NCBI GenBank assembly: GCA_009760885.1
Contig: CM019713.1
Span: 82,193,131-82,257,130, forward strand
DNA length: 64,000 nt
Reading direction: 5' to 3'
DNA from: Achatina immaculata
Taxonomy: Eukaryota; Mollusca; Gastropoda; Stylommatophora; Achatinidae
Shown here piece by piece: positions 24,529-37,350 of this stretch. The notes beneath the pieces are model-generated. The model was given only the letters and a program-made list of their open reading frames with translations. It ran no database searches and was not told where the DNA came from. Made by a program: the position numbers and the translations under genes. Each line of letters starts with the position of its first letter. Within the stretch, counting starts at the first letter, position 1.

Positions 24529-24692
24529 CTAATAAACGTCTAAATGAGCTCCACCACCCTGACTGACCAGGTAGCACTCTCCATGGCCCTCATGGCGGCC
24601 GACAAGCTCGTCCCACTTCAGATCTTTAAATGAACAGTTGTAATCCACTCCCCATCCGGCACACTTCTCGTGAATCACCACTCCTCCATCTG
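24529..24692 (-). CDS. Last coding exon of an unrecognised gene
   Basis: On the minus strand a TTTGCAG acceptor leads into 54 open codons ending in TAG at 24,529-24,531. The peptide contains GGVVIHEKCAGWGVDYNC, then KDLKWDELVGRHEGHGECY and ends GGGAHLDVY. The exon is GC-richer than its flanks and has four cysteines and several histidines. It has no repeat character, unlike almost everything around it. The acceptor is a tandem NAGNAG (GCAGCAG), so two forms differing by one residue are possible. Upstream exons should lie at higher coordinates, but I did not find them before the LINE at 25.15 kb. The spacing of His and Cys hints at a zinc-binding module; that is a guess. Confidence 0.5.
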
Positions 24693-24764
24693 CTGCAAAG
24701 AACAATAACTCGCAGTTACATGGATCTCAGAACAAGAACACTGGCGCACATTAAGAACAAAGAG

Positions 24765-24915
24765 CTCAATCAAGGATGAACAAAGAACTCAATCAAGGAT
24801 GAACAAAGAACTCAATCAAGGATGGACAAAGAACTCAATCAAGGATAAACAAAGAACTCAGTCAAGGATGAACAAAGAACTCAATCAAGGATAAACAAAG
24901 AACTCGATAAAGGAT
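24765..24915. repeat. 23-bp minisatellite, about 6 copies
   Basis: The unit is GAACAAAGAACTCAATCAAG plus GAT. It probably lies within an intron of the gene ending at 24,529. Confidence 0.9.
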
Positions 24916-25149
24916 AAACAGCGGAAATAGCTAGGCCTTCATGATGGAGAGATTGCTTCATAAATTGTTTATACGAAGGGACAGCACACCACCAAATTAA
25001 CAGGGTTACCAACTCTGAAAAGTGTACCCTTTCCACCCTTTGGATTGCACAATATGTTCCCATATCACTTTCGTCAGACTGGTGAAACCATCATCATTAT
25101 GTCTTTCATATATACTAGTTTGGCTTCATAAGATATCAACATCTGGGTT

Positions 25150-27490
25150 TTACTTTATATATCGCAGTTATTATACATAAAACAACGTGGATATCTCCAG
25201 ATGATAGAACTAGAAACCAGATAGATCATTTTTGTATTAGAAAGCAATACAGAACATCTCTGATGGATGTAAGGGCATATAGGGGTGCAGATGTTAACAG
25301 TGATCACAACCTGTGTATAGGGAAAATAAAACTAAAACTGAAAAACCAACACAAGAAATCAGTACACAGAAAGATAAACAACCACAGCCAACAAGAAGAA
25401 AATACTAACAATAATTTCAATCAGGAACTTGCCAATCATTACACGACACTCAGTGAAGTAGAGGAGATAGGTATAAATGAGTTATGGAATTCTTACAGCA
25501 CAGCCATAATCACAGCTGCAAAAGCAAGCGCTGGACTGAAAAAACCAAACAGAAAAGCATGGATATCAGAAAACACATGGAAGTACATACATGAAAGACG
25601 AGCAGCCAAATTAGACATGTTGAATGTAAAGACAGATCTTAGAAAAGATCTGGCGAAAGCAACATACAAAGAAATAGACAAGAAAGTAAAAAGTTCAGCT
25701 AGAAGGGATAAAAGAGAATACATAGACAATATGGCAAAAGAGGCAGAGAAAGCAGCAAAAACAAGAGACAGCAAAACTTTATATAACATACAAAAGAGGC
25801 TAATAGGTACTATTACATCTAAAGAAAGACCAATCCTTAACAAAACTGAAACCCCATTAACATCCAGTAAAGACCTAAAGCAAAGATGAGTTGAACACTT
25901 CCAAGAAATACTTAATCGACTACACTCAAAAGAATTGTTCAACCCTGAAACCAACTTACCAACCCCGGCCCACAATTAAATGTCAACCTAGATGAAATTA
26001 AATTGCATGAAACTGAAATAGCAGTGAATTTAATGGCTAACAACAAAGCTGCAGGCGAAGATGAAATAACACACGAAATGTTACAAGCTATCAATAGTAA
26101 CAACATGAGACAACTACAGAGAATGTTTAACAAGATTTGGAAAGAAGAAAAGGTCCCTTCTAAATGGAAAAAAAGAATCATTGTTAAAATACCAACAAAA
26201 CAAAAAAAAGGCAACCTTAGTGACTGTAACAATTGTAGAGGAGTAACCTTAATATCAGTTGTGTCAAAAGTATTTTGCAAGGTCATTTTGAATAGAATTA
26301 AAAGATATAGTGGATACAGCAATGAGAGAAGAATAAGCAGGATTTCGAAAAGGGAGAAGCTGTCTCGACCAGATCTTTACTCTAAGAATAATACTTGAAG
26401 AACATATTGAAAAGCAGAAACCATAAATACTGAACTTCATAAACTTTAAAAAAGCATGTGATAGCATACACAGAGATTCATTATGGAGAATTTTAAGTCT
26501 ATATGGAATACCATCTAAACTTGTCAACATTATTAAGGATTTCTATAATGGATATGGTTGTGCAGTCAAAACAGGAGAAAGGATAAGTGAATGGTTTCAG
26601 ATTGAAACAGGTGTGAAACAAGGATGTATACTGTCTCGTTTACTTTTTGGGATTACAATACACTTCATAATGAAAAAATGCTGCACAGTAACACAGGTAT
26701 TGACTGGGTACATGGGACCCAACTAGAAGATCTTGATTTTGCTGATGACATAACTCTTATCAGTAATAATGTGAATTCCATGCAAGAAAAAACAGATAGC
26801 CTGTCTTCATTGGCTAGCAAAATAGGGCTTGAAATTAACAAAGACAAAACAAAAATAATGAAAATTCCCCTTAATCAAAATGGAAAAATACACGTAGAAG
26901 GGACAGATATTGAAGAAGTCAATCAATTTGCATACCTTGGTAGCTACATAGACCAGGATGGTGACACCAGAAAGGAAGTTAGAATTAGAATTGTAAAAGC
27001 AGCATCGATCTTCAAGAATCTTGAGAACATATGGCATTCAAAAATTATAAGCACAAAAACCAAGTTAAGATTATTCAATTCAAATGTAATATCCACCCTC
27101 ATTTATGCATGCGAAAGCTGGAAAACACCTAAAGAAATAGACAAGAAATTAGACTCTTTTGAAAACTCGGCATCAACTGGAACGAATTCAAGAACAATGC
27201 AGAGATAAGACAGATGACTGAACAACAACCAGTTTCATGGGTGATCAGGAAAAGGAGATGGACATATGTTGGTCACGTGATGAGAAGAAATGATCAGAGA
27301 ATCCCAAAACAAACTATCACGTGGAACACAACAGTCCACAGAAAAAGAGGCAGACCACGGGAAACTCTAAAGAGGACAAATTAATAGGCATAAAATCCTT
27401 TGATGAGGTTGAAAGACTCGCCGAAGACAGGAAAAATTGGCGAACTACTTTGCGATCCCTATGTGACGTTTAACGACACGGGAAGGATAT
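25150..27490 (+). mobile_element. LINE family B (RTE-like), endonuclease end to 3' terminus, decayed
   Basis: Begins inside the APE endonuclease: TTWISPDDRTRNQIDHF, then DVRAYRGADVNSDHNL and KIKLKLKNQ. The linker follows in one frame to a stop at 25,887. RT blocks then appear with frameshifts: NNKAAGEDEITHEML, WKKRIIVKIPTKQKKGN, CRGVTLISVVSKVF, GVKQGCILSRLLFG, and the catalytic LDFADDITLIS near 26,735. The C-terminal tail has FNSNVISTLIYACESW, RKRRWTYVGHVMRRN, RGRPRETL and KSFDEVERLAEDRKNW. The 3' end is GGAAGGATATAAGATAT near 27,490. At least four frameshifts or stops make it dead. Related copies lie at 7,206, 43,766, 46,738 and 61,052. Confidence 0.85.
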
Positions 27491-27514
27491 AAGATATAAG
27501 AAGTTATTATGTAT

Positions 27515-27605
27515 AGAGAGGAATTGAGGTGAACTTTATCTGCAGCAATGAGCCTTTTAACGGCTCGGACGAAGAAGAAGAAGAATAAGAAGAAGAAGAA
27601 GAATA
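27515..27605 (+). mobile_element. LINE 3' tip with GAA tail
   Basis: Codons read LSAAMSLLTARTKKKK, a LINE C-terminal end I recognise in outline, running into a (GAA)n tail at about 27,570-27,602. Too short to assign to a family. Confidence 0.5.
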
Positions 27606-28125
27606 TCTGTAGTTAGAAACAGAACAACTGAAAGAAAACTATTCTAGCAACACTTTTTTTTAATTCTTCAAAGATCGACTATCATTATTTCTTCATTTGG
27701 TTTCCATTCTCCCCATTACTTGGTTCATATACCAGCATAATTTTGTAGACATAATCCCATCATTTGGTTTTAGTACCACATATTTTGGTTCTCGTACGCC
27801 CTTCGTATAATTAACATAGCCTCCAACATTTGGTTCCCATAATCGAGAAAATCGTTTTTGTTTTCTACTCTGTGGACCCGTGGTGGACTCGGGTAAAGGA
27901 CGGCCGTGCTAGTCCAAGAACTCTCTTGTAATGATCGTCAAAACTGCTGATACACCAGGCAGAAACTCAGAACGTCCTTGAACCATGTCGTATAAAAAGA
28001 ACGCTGTTCACAAACAGGAAACAGCATAGCACAGGCACGCTAAATTAAGAGAACATAAAACGCTATGTTTATTCCTTGAAATAAAAAAATCGCAACCAAA
28101 GCACTTTCAGAGGTGAGAGAAAGAA
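27606..28125. other. No gene seen
   Basis: AT-rich, with a weak TTGGTT-containing repeat at about 27,700-27,850. No exon was recognised. Confidence 0.45.
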
Positions 28126-28127
28126 AG

Positions 28128-28205
28128 GTGACGAGAGAGTTACCTGGGACTTGAACCCCAGACTCCAGGTAGGACGAGCAACCGTCTAGCCAGGAGAGAA
28201 CAGCA
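28128..28205 (-). repeat. tRNA-derived SINE head
   Basis: The minus strand has CTGGCTAGACGGTTGCTCG (A box) and, about 30 bases on, GGGTTCAAGTCCCAGG (B box). It is followed at lower coordinates by A-rich sequence. It lacks a proper acceptor stem, so it is a SINE rather than a tRNA gene. Confidence 0.45.
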
Positions 28206-28354
28206 CACAAAATATGTGTGTGTGTGTGTGTGTTTGTGTGTGTGTGTGCGTGCGTGCGTGTGATATAAAATTTATAGTAAAACAATAAAATTCTTTGTTC
28301 AGAAAAGACAATTTAATGGATTTTTGCACAGTCAGCGGAACCATGTTTTTTTAT

Positions 28355-28540
28355 ATTCTTCTTCTTCTTTCTTCTCCTCTTCTTTTTCTTCTGTTTTATT
28401 CTTCTTTCTCCTCCTCTTCTTTTTCTTCTTCTTTCTCATCTTCTTCTTTTTCTTCTGTTTTCTTCTTCTTCTTTCTCCTCCTCGTCTTCTTCTTTCTCCT
28501 CTTCCTCTTCCCCTTCTTCTTCTTCTTCTTTCGCTCAGAC
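28355..28540. repeat. TTC/TCC polypyrimidine microsatellite
   Basis: Imperfect TTCTTC, TCCTCC and TTTTCT units. Phe/Leu/Ser-only frames across it are artefacts. Confidence 0.93.
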
Positions 28541-28554
28541 ATTCACCTCACACT

Positions 28555-29340
28555 GATGCATTAGCTCGTCCTTGATTTTCAGCATCGCTGTAAAGCTTCT
28601 CTTGTAGGACAGTGAGGTCTGTGGATACCCGTTGTTTGCCTGGCTTGTGTGGGGTGACATCTGTGGCGAACTTATGCTGCGCTGTTCATGTCTCAGACAC
28701 AAATAATCTTATACTCAGTTTGTGCTATAAAATTGCTCAAAATTTAAAAATTCTCAGTCTCAAGTTTTTAATCTTCATTTCTCTCTTCTAAACTCCCCGG
28801 AAGACAAAAATATAAAACCTTTTGATATTTCCGCACTATAGCTTTGACTTCGCGACATCTTGTTCCTAAATGAAAACCTTAGATAACATCCTTAAAGATA
28901 AGGTTAAGAGTATTTAAGTGTTCCACCCAGCGTGGTTTTAACTCCGAGTGTGCTAAATCTGGATAAAACACAAACCCATAAAAAGAGAAACAGCAAGCAG
29001 GATAGAAGCTGCTCTTTTGGAGACAGTTGGCCAGTTAGCACGGATGAGGAAGTTCTCGAGCAAGCTGCTGGAACATCCAAAAGCTAGAGGAAACCATAAA
29101 ATAAGGACAGGCCAAAAATTCACTGAACATGTTTTGAGAAGACAGAGGAGTTAGAGAACCCGACAATCACTGGAAAACTCAAAAGAAAAAAAAAAAGAAG
29201 AAAAGAGCAGTGGCTGAAGAAGTGACACATGAAAGGAAAGGAAACAGACCAGAATAGACCACAAGATAAATAGGGTCTTGTTCAGTTCAAGACAGGCAGT
29301 TCAGATATCCACACCAAACTTCTGGCGCAGCCGTCTTTGT
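28555..29340. other. No gene seen; possible LINE relic at 29,000-29,250
   Basis: Near 29,130-29,230 the plus strand reads a degenerate ELENPTITGKL followed by basic residues. It resembles the ENIITTGKIEG segment of LINE family D, but it is too decayed to call. Confidence 0.35.
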
Positions 29341-29349
29341 CTCTGAACT

Positions 29350-29830
29350 TGAGTTCATAAACAGAAACTGACGTCCAGATTTCCCACAGAGATTGATGTT
29401 CAGATTTCCCACAGATATAGACATTCAGATTTCCCACAGATATAGACATTCAGATTTCCCACAGATATTGAGGTTCAGATTTCCCACAGATATAGACATT
29501 CAGATTTCCCACAGATATTGATGTTCAGATTTCCCCACAGAGATTGATGTTTAGATTTCTCCACAGAGATTGATGTTCAGATTTCTCCACAAAGATTGAT
29601 GTGCAGATTTCCCCACACAGATTGATGTTCAGATTTCCCCACACAGATTGATGTTCAGATTTCCCATAAAGACTGAGGTTCAGATTTCTCTACAGAGACT
29701 GACGTTCAGATTTCTCACAGAGACTGACGTTCAGATTTCTCACAGAGACTGACGTTCAGATTTCTCACAGAGATTGACGTTCAGATTTCCCCCCACAGAG
29801 ATCAAAATTAAGACTTCCCACATTTAAAAC
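29350..29830. repeat. 25-bp minisatellite, about 18 copies
   Basis: The unit is about CAGATTTCCCACAGATATAG plus ACATT, grading into ATTGATGTT and ACTGACGTT variants from left to right. Confidence 0.93.
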
Positions 29831-30116
29831 TGAAGTTCAGTGCTCCCTGCAGAGATGACGCTTTAGAAAAAAACAGCATGTCTGAACAAGTCTCACCGCC
29901 ACCAGAAGCAGTTAGTTCAGATGATTGTCCTCGAGTATCACAATCAGTGGATCTCAGAGTGTACGCTGCTGCCCCCTCCCCCCCCCCCGGAGATTTGGAT
30001 AGAGGGATGTGAGATACAAGGGAGTATGAGAATCAGTTGAGCTGTATGAATGTTTGAGGGGGGGGGGGAGGGGGTTGACGGGGGCGGTAGGGATGTGACC
30101 TGAGAAGTAAGCCCCC

Positions 30117-30525
30117 GTCAGTCAGTCAATCAGTCAGTTAGTCAGTCAATCAGTCAGTCAGTCATTTACATGTCCCTTGAGGAACTTTGCCTCCCTAACA
30201 GCTCTCCTGTAGTCCTCTCGGTTGTAAGCAAGATGGCCTGCTGCTGATGCATCCATTTGCAGATCATCAACGATGTCTTGCAGCCTTCTTCGCCTTGGTC
30301 TTCCTCTCTTTCTTTTTACCATTATGCATCCTTCCAAGACGGTTTTCTCTAGATTATCATGACGTTTAATGTGTCCAAAATATTTAAATTTTTACTATTT
30401 AATCTTCTTTACTAGTCAACTTTTTTTTCAATATTATGTTCTTGTAACATGGATATATCTGGTTTGTTGTTTTTTTTTTGCGTCCATGATATTTGAAGGA
30501 CTCTTCTATAGCATTTACAGCCCAT
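30117..30525 (-). mobile_element. LINE family A, 3' fragment
   Basis: The reverse complement carries the family A end: VKRHDNLEKTVLEGC-like text, GRPRRR, IVDDLQMDASAAGHLAYN and GHVND, with a long GACT/GATT tail at 30,117-30,165. A T-rich break lies near 30,420-30,475. Confidence 0.85.
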
Positions 30526-31540
30526 AAGTTAGAGAACAACTGACCTACATCTTTGTACACGCCAGAAACGACCCGAAAACCAACCATTCAAACCACATTT
30601 CTTGTTCTAATCCCACACATAATTCTGATGTGAATACGCTGGAGAGATGTGATAAACTGCTAGCTGATGTTTAAAAGGAGCGCGAGAAAAGACCAGATAT
30701 ACAGGTAACACCGCTATTTAGGACGGTTGGCGAAAGGTGTGCACCTTCTTTCATGGCGGAAATAATTCTGTGAAAAGTAGTGGAGGCCTCGAGTCTCACC
30801 TGGATGGTAGTTTTCCGCCAGGTGGAAGAGAACACATCAGGTAGTCATACCTGCACTGTTTGCCCAGCCACGAGATATAGAGCAACTGCGCTTTTCAACT
30901 CCTATTTTTTATATCCATATCAGCTATTTGTTAAGATACATACTTGTGTGTAATATAACATACACACGTTTGGCATACGTGCATAACAGCGGATATAGAA
31001 CAGAGTATGTAAAGACAAAGCACACATAATGCTAATTCACCAGAATAGCGGAGAATCGAACCTCCAACTACAGCCGCCGCCTAGTTAAGGTGCTCTAATT
31101 ATTCGGCCACAAAACATCTTCTGTATAAGATTTTCAAAAACTATCATGATCCATGTCCTGCGTTGCCACCATCAATAAAGAACAAAAGGAATCATGATAG
31201 GCCCTTGATATATCAGCATATATACCAGTGACACATTAGCCATTATACAGAAAAGACCAAAGTCTAGTGGCGCAATTGAACAGGGACCCCATGTCAAAGA
31301 ACAACAAAAAAAGCCTCTACAAATACAGATTTTATTGTTCCGTGTGACAATCATTTATAACTTTCACTGCTACACCCTCAGGTTTGTGCTAGATAAAAGG
31401 CAGGGGCATACTAGCGTGTGCTTGTGTAATACAAAGTCACATAGAGATCATAACTACAGGGGAATCAGGTCACTTAACAGTGGATGTCCACGTGTAAATC
31501 TGAGGGGGGAGGGGCGGTAACCCTTGCTAAGTTTATCCTC
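30526..31540. other. No gene seen; tRNA-like sequence at 31,036-31,112 (-)
   Basis: The minus strand near 31,040-31,110 has TGGCCGAATAATTAGAGC (A-box-like) and GAGGTTCGATTCTCCGC (B-box-like), probably a decayed SINE. The remainder is unassigned. Confidence 0.4.
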
Positions 31541-31543
31541 GGA

Positions 31544-31781
31544 CAGTGGTTCTCAAACTTTTTTTTACTCCATGACACCCGTGTCGCTAACCTGTCAGAA
31601 TGTCTTTCCCCCTCCACTTTTCTCAAGACTGCCTGAGGACGCATTTGTTTGTAGAAAGATCAATATTCCAACAGCATGCGTCTGTCAAGTTATTGTCCCA
31701 ATCCCCCCACCACCCCACCCCAAACCGAGTAATTCCCCGGTTGGGGGGGGGGGGCGATTCCTCACAGGTTAAGAATGCCTA
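31544..31781. mobile_element. Short hAT-like MITE (tentative)
   Basis: The left end is CAGTGGTTCTCAAACTTTTT. The right end, read inward, is TAGGCATTCTTAACCTGTG. Both resemble the hAT consensus CAGTGGTTCTTAACC. No matching 8-bp flanking repeat was found, so the right boundary is uncertain. Confidence 0.45.
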
Positions 31782-31789
31782 GTACAAAG

Positions 31790-32087
31790 ATCCGGGTTTT
31801 TGGTTAATCTATCATAACCAGCGGCTTTCAAAACTCCAGTCAGTAACAACCGTGAAGCCTAAAGTTATGACATTCAGAGAACAAGGCGGACGTGATCGCC
31901 TTAACTGGCAGTTACAGGTAAATTACAGGTAAATTACAGGTAAAGTACTGATTTTAAAAAGTGAAAACAAAAACGAAACTTTTGAAGGTCGTTGGTTACT
32001 ATAACCAGTTTATATTATAAAGAGAAGAAAAAATACTAGTATAAAGCAATCAACGAAATCGGGTGGAGGATTATCAGGTCAGTAGAC

Positions 32088-32120
<33 letters not shown>

Positions 32121-32780
32121 GGTTTGCATGAAGGAGAATCAGTCAGTTTTGACTTTGGTTCAGCTTGCGAACATGTGGTAAAGATTAAACATCGTTGCAG
32201 ATACGATGATTACAAACAAAATTCTCATGAACATTTACCTTCCCCTGATGTTTGTAAACTCTGTTTAATTTTACACTTAAAAAAAAAATACACGGTACCG
32301 AAAGTTGTACTGACAAAACCAGTGTACAGGGGACTACTTCATGTAACGTGAAATATAGGTCCAGGCGTATTGCTTTCAAAAGATCCTAGAGCGATCTCTA
32401 TGTTAGCTATTGACGGAATGTAGAACTTTCCTCTAAAATTTACCTCCATTTCTTCCACAATTCTATTTTAAACGTCGCTACAAGAACAACGATTGGTTTC
32501 ACCTCCAACAGTTTGTCCGATACTGTAGGACTTATTCTGATCTCCATGACGATCAAGTCTGTCCAAGTGTGTATTTCTTATGTTAACTCCTGATTTACAA
32601 ACATCGCCACTGTAAATCTACTCCCCATCCGATACTACTAACCTCGAGCTTCACAGACATCACGGGGTCCCGTTGTAGAGAAGTTCAGGCGATGCTGAAT
32701 CCATCTTCAGATACAACATTTCAACATTGTTTGGTCGAGAAATGTTGGATCTCCATACAACTTCTTATTATCACGACCTG
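31790..32780. other. No gene seen
   Basis: Contains CAGGTAAATTA repeats (31,914-31,945) and a GAT microsatellite (32,088-32,120). No exon was recognised. Confidence 0.45.
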
Positions 32781-32797
32781 CTGGGGATTCGAACTAT

Positions 32798-33180
32798 TCG
32801 TATGTTCTAACTGTGCCATATATTCTTCTATCTTTTACAGTATGTTCTAACTGTGCCATATATTCTTCTATCTTTTACAGTATGTTCTAACTGTGCCATA
32901 TATTCTTCTATCTTTTACAATATGTTCTAACTGTACCATATATTCTCCTATCTTTTACAATACATTCTAATTCTGCCATATATTCTCCTATCGCGTACAA
33001 TATGCTCTAACTGTACCATATATTCTCCTATCATGTACAATATGTTCTGTGTCATATATTATCCTATCGCGTACAATATGTTCTAACTGTGTCATACATT
33101 ATCCTATTGCGCACAATATGTTCTGTGTCATATATTATCCTATCGCGTACAATATGTTCTAACTGTACCATATATTCTCC
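32798..33180. repeat. 40-bp minisatellite, about 9 copies
   Basis: The unit is TATGTTCTAACTGTGCCATA plus TATTCTTCTATCTTTTACAG, exact at first and diverging to the right. The first unit overlaps a tRNA-like segment (minus strand AGTTCGAATCCCCAGC near 32,780), so the array may have started from a SINE edge. Confidence 0.92.
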
Positions 33181-33189
33181 TTTTACGGT

Positions 33190-34475
33190 CATTTCTGACA
33201 GCCTGGACCGATTTTTATATTTATCTTGCGATACTGGGATCGAATGAAACCCCCTGCTATTTCTGTCTGCAGTCATCAATGAGTGGGCGAGATGTAGTAA
33301 AAGCCGGAATCGCGTACTCGGATTACATGACACTGTTTCACGACGGCCCATCGGGCGTGCCACGGGCATTAAAGTAAGTCCATCTTCTTTAATTTCAGAC
33401 ACCAGACATTCAAAATCTTGGTATGGAGGCGGAGGGGGAGGGAGGCGTATGTCCGTCACGGCTATCCTCACAAATACTGAAATTACCTTTAATTTCCATT
33501 TAACATGTGACAGTCAAAGATGAGAAAACGGGACAATAAGGGACATTTAGACGCCCGGACAAAAATAGACACGATTCCTGAGACAATTCCTTAAAATAGT
33601 AGTCTCGTTTAATACGGGACGGTTGGTCACTTTAGATTATAAAGAGAGAGGGGAGGGCTGTTGGTGGGGGGGGGGGGGGGTGGGGATTGTAGGAGTAGGG
33701 AGAACAAGAAAATACTGCTACCTAAATCCGAGCACGTTCGACCTGGACACGCCCCTGTATGCCAGTATATGACGCTTGCCTGCCTCCCCGCACACAAATC
33801 TCGCCGGCTTATCTCTTCATTTACTGCACAAACCTGGAACAAGAGCCAGTACACGGTCAGGAAAGAGAGAATTTAAACACAAACTCCACCCCCCCCCCCC
33901 CCCCCCCGCCAGGACTAGCAATTGTGGTTGTGTTGGGGTAAACATTTGCGATGATGTGTTGCCTGGTTACTGTTGTTGGGTGCAGCAGAACACACTCTTC
34001 CGTTCCGCACAACTTTACTGTAAGACGGGCCATTTTTTTTTATTCGCCCTCTCCGTATACGACAGACACAAACGTACGAGTAGCCGGTGGTTAGATTCTC
34101 TAGTTCGCCTACGTTTCCTTCTCCGTGTTGACAAATATCAGGTGAGTTTGTACACATTTCTAACTTTTCTAAGTTCACAAACTTCTAATGAATACAGACT
34201 AGTTTCGAAATATACGTTTTGACATCTATTTAATCTATTTTCATAACTTTAACGGGAAGTAGATTCGCATAAAGCGAGCAAAACGTCCAGGCGAACGAAA
34301 TTTTTCTTTAAAGCTCAAACCTTCTCGCTGAGAGTTATACATACCTCCTAGTTCTGAAATGTGTAAACTTAGATGTTTACTAGTAGTTCAAGAAGCGATG
34401 ATAGAAAAATCTCGTTTTTGATTGGTCCGTTTGATAGACGTGTAAAAGGAGTTTTAAGAAAACTAGAACTTGGTT
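33190..34475. other. No gene seen; poly-G and poly-C runs
   Basis: A poly-G run at about 33,666-33,684 and a poly-C run at about 33,888-33,907 lie some 220 bp apart in inverted relation, possibly the ends of an unrecognised short element. No exon was found. Confidence 0.4.
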
Positions 34476-34479
34476 TGTA

Positions 34480-35460
34480 ATAGGTAGATGTTAGCTGACA
34501 GTAGAGATGTGGTAGATGTTAGCTGACAGTAGAGAGGTGGTAGATGTTAGCTGACAGTAGAGAGGCTGGTAGATGCTAGCTGACAGTAGAGAGGTGGTAG
34601 ATGTTAGCTGACAGTAGAGAGGTGGTAGATGTTAGCTGACAGTAGAGAGGTGGTAGATGTTAGCTGACAGTAGAGAGGTGGTAGATGTTAGCTGACAGTA
34701 GAAAGGTGGTAGATGTTAGCTGACAGTAGAGATGCTTGTAGATGTTAGCTGACAGTAGAGATGCTTGTAGATGTTAACTGACAGTAAAGAGGCTGGTAGA
34801 TGTTAGCTGACAGTAAAGAGGCTGGTAGATGTTAGCTGACAGTAGAGAGGCTGGTAGATGTTAGCTGACAGTAAAGAGGCTGGTAGATGTTAGCTGACAG
34901 TAAAGAGGCTGGTAGATGTTAGCTGACAGTAAGAGAGGCTGGTAGATGTTAGCTGACAGTAGAGATGCTGGTAGATGTTACCTGATAGTAGAGAGATGGT
35001 AGATGTTAGCTGACAGTAGAGATGCTGGTAGATGTTACCTGATAGTAGAGAGATGGTAGATGTTAGCTGACAGTAGAGAGGTGGTAGATGTTAGCTGACA
35101 GTAGAGATGCTGGTAGATGTTACCTGATAGTAGAGAGATGGTAGATGTTAGCTGACAGTAGAGATGCTGGTAGATGTTACCTGATAGTAGAGAGATGGTA
35201 GATGTTAGCTGACAGTAGAGAGGTGGTAGATGTTAGCTGACAGTAGAGATGCTGGTAGATGTTAGCTGACAGTAAAGAGACTGGTAGATGTTAACTGACA
35301 GTAGAGATGCTGGTAGATGTTAGCTGACAGTAAAGAGACTGGTAGATGTTAACTGACAGTAGAGATGCTGGTAGATGTTAGTTGACAGTAGAGAGGCTGG
35401 TAGATGTTAACTGACAGTAGAGAGGCTGGTAGATGTTAACTGAGAAGCTGGTAGATATTT
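34480..35460. repeat. 28/29-bp minisatellite, about 34 copies
   Basis: The unit is GGTAGATGTTAGCTGACAGT plus AGAGAGGT or AGAGAGGCT. Multi-copy motifs recur, for example alternation of TTACCTGATAG and TTAGCTGACAG units at 34,960-35,220, showing block duplications of about 85-140 bp. Confidence 0.95.
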
Positions 35461-36570
35461 ACCGACTGTCGAGAGGTTGGTAGATGTTAACCAATGGTCG
35501 ACATAACAGCAGCCAGTGGCATTTCAAATTTGTGAATATGCGCGCGCGCAATCCTGAGTCACTGAGTGCGCGGTCCTGCGTCAGTGTGTGTTGTATGTGT
35601 GTGTGCATAATGTTACACAATGCCAGGAAACTATAAGCTACAAATTCTGAACCACATGTCACAAACTTCGCGAGTAAAAAGTACATTCGTCACCTGACAC
35701 TACACGACAGTCTGACTAGGCGAAGTAACGGATTTTAGAAAGCTTTCAAAATAACGTGCCTATCTTGTGTGTGTGCGTGCGTGCGTGTGTGTCGCTACTG
35801 ACACAGCGTGTCGAACCATATTTCTGTTATGAAACCATTCTCTCTTGTTTGTGCACCTTTAAGCCTGTGTAGATCTATAGCCCTTGAAACCCTCCCGACA
35901 GCTTGACATGAAATTTGAAACTATCTGTTCATCCGCCAGCTTTTGTTAGCCCCCTACAGGTACACCTGACACACACATTCCACACAATAAGGCGGAGCTT
36001 AATCTGTCATGCCTACATTCCTCACCCCCCCCCCCCCCCGCCTCTTTCCGAACATACAGGCACACATACAGACACACATACAGGCACACAACAGGGCGGA
36101 GCTTAATCTGGCCTTCACTATAGAAATATTTGTTCCTGCTGGAGCAAGGCTGTCCGTCCTGTTGCTAGGGTTAACAATGAGGTCAGTCAAATCCTCTAAT
36201 CTCTTCCTGCAAGAGCTGACGAGGTACCTGTGCCACACCAACCTGAAGGTTTTGACTGACGTGAACCTCTGCCGTGGTGGATCTTACAGAGAAGCTGGAA
36301 GGGCATGGAGGTCTGTCTTTTTGCGTATGTTCAGGAGACAAGAAAGAAAGTCAGCTGTGACTTCTGCCACCTCTACCACCCCAGTCATCATCATCATCAT
36401 CGTCATCATCATCATCATCAACAATCATCATCATCATACAAGAGTAGGCCTTTTGAGCCACTGTATTCAGAAGAAGATGAAAAACTTAAACCTACTTTCC
36501 ACAGACCCGCCATAAACAATCTGGTCTATGGGAAGTATCACGAACTAGGACAACTCTCCTCTGATCTTTA
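35461..36570. other. No confident gene
   Basis: A plus-strand frame is open from about 36,009 into the satellite at 36,575. It includes a His/Ser run from a CATCAT microsatellite at 36,390-36,440. I see no domain, no clear splice signals and no family match. The words GGCGGAGCTTAATCTG occur twice (35,991 and 36,094). Confidence 0.4.
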
Positions 36571-36574
36571 CCTT

Positions 36575-37350
36575 CACTTCACACTTGACCACATCTCAGG
36601 TAAAGTTGTCTCTTCACTTGACCATATCCCACATCGAGCTGTCTCTACACTTGACCAAATCTCAGGTAAATTTACCTCCACACTTGACCACATCTCAGGT
36701 AAAGTTACCTCCACACTTGACCACATCTCAGGCAAAGTTACCTCCACACTTGACCACATCTCAGGCAAAGTTACCTCCACACTTGACCACATCTCAGGTA
36801 AATTTACCTCCACACTTGACCACATCTCAGGTAAATTTACCTCCACACTTGACCACATCTCAGGTAAATTTGCCTCCACACTTGACCACACCTCAAATAA
36901 AGTTACCTCCACACTTGACCACATCTCAAATAAAGTTACCTCCACACTTGACCACATCTCATGTAAAGTTATCTCCACACTTGACCACATCTCAGGTAAA
37001 TTTACCTCCACACTTGACCAAGTTACCTCCACGTTTGATCACATCTCAGGTAAAGTTACCTCTACACATCACCACATCTCAGGTAAAGTCTTCTCTTCAC
37101 TTGACCACATCTCAGGTAAAGTCTTCCCTTCACTTGACCACATCTCAGGTAAAGTCTTCCCTTCACTTGACCACATCTCAGATAAAGTCTTCCCTTCACT
37201 TGACCACATCTCAGGTAAAGTCTTCCCTTCACTTGACCACATCTCAGGTAAAGTCTTCCCTTCACTTGACCACATCTCAGGTAAAGTCTTCCCTTCACTT
37301 GACCACATCTCAGGTAAAGTCTTCCCTTCACTTGACCACATCTCAAGCGA
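36575..37350. repeat. 33-bp minisatellite, about 23 copies, two subfamilies
   Basis: The unit is CTTGACCACATCTCAGGTAA plus AGTTACCTCCACA in the left two thirds and AGTCTTCCCTTCA in the right third. As 33 is a multiple of three, a frame of 370 codons stays open (LDHISGKVTST repeats), as do other frames on both strands. Confidence 0.95.

Noticed and set aside
23609..24532. Overlapping Cys/Met/Val-rich frames
   Set aside because: GT-rich tandem array. All three plus frames are open for compositional reasons.
33064..33471. 135-codon minus-strand frame
   Set aside because: Half lies in the 40-bp minisatellite and the rest shows no domain or splice signals.
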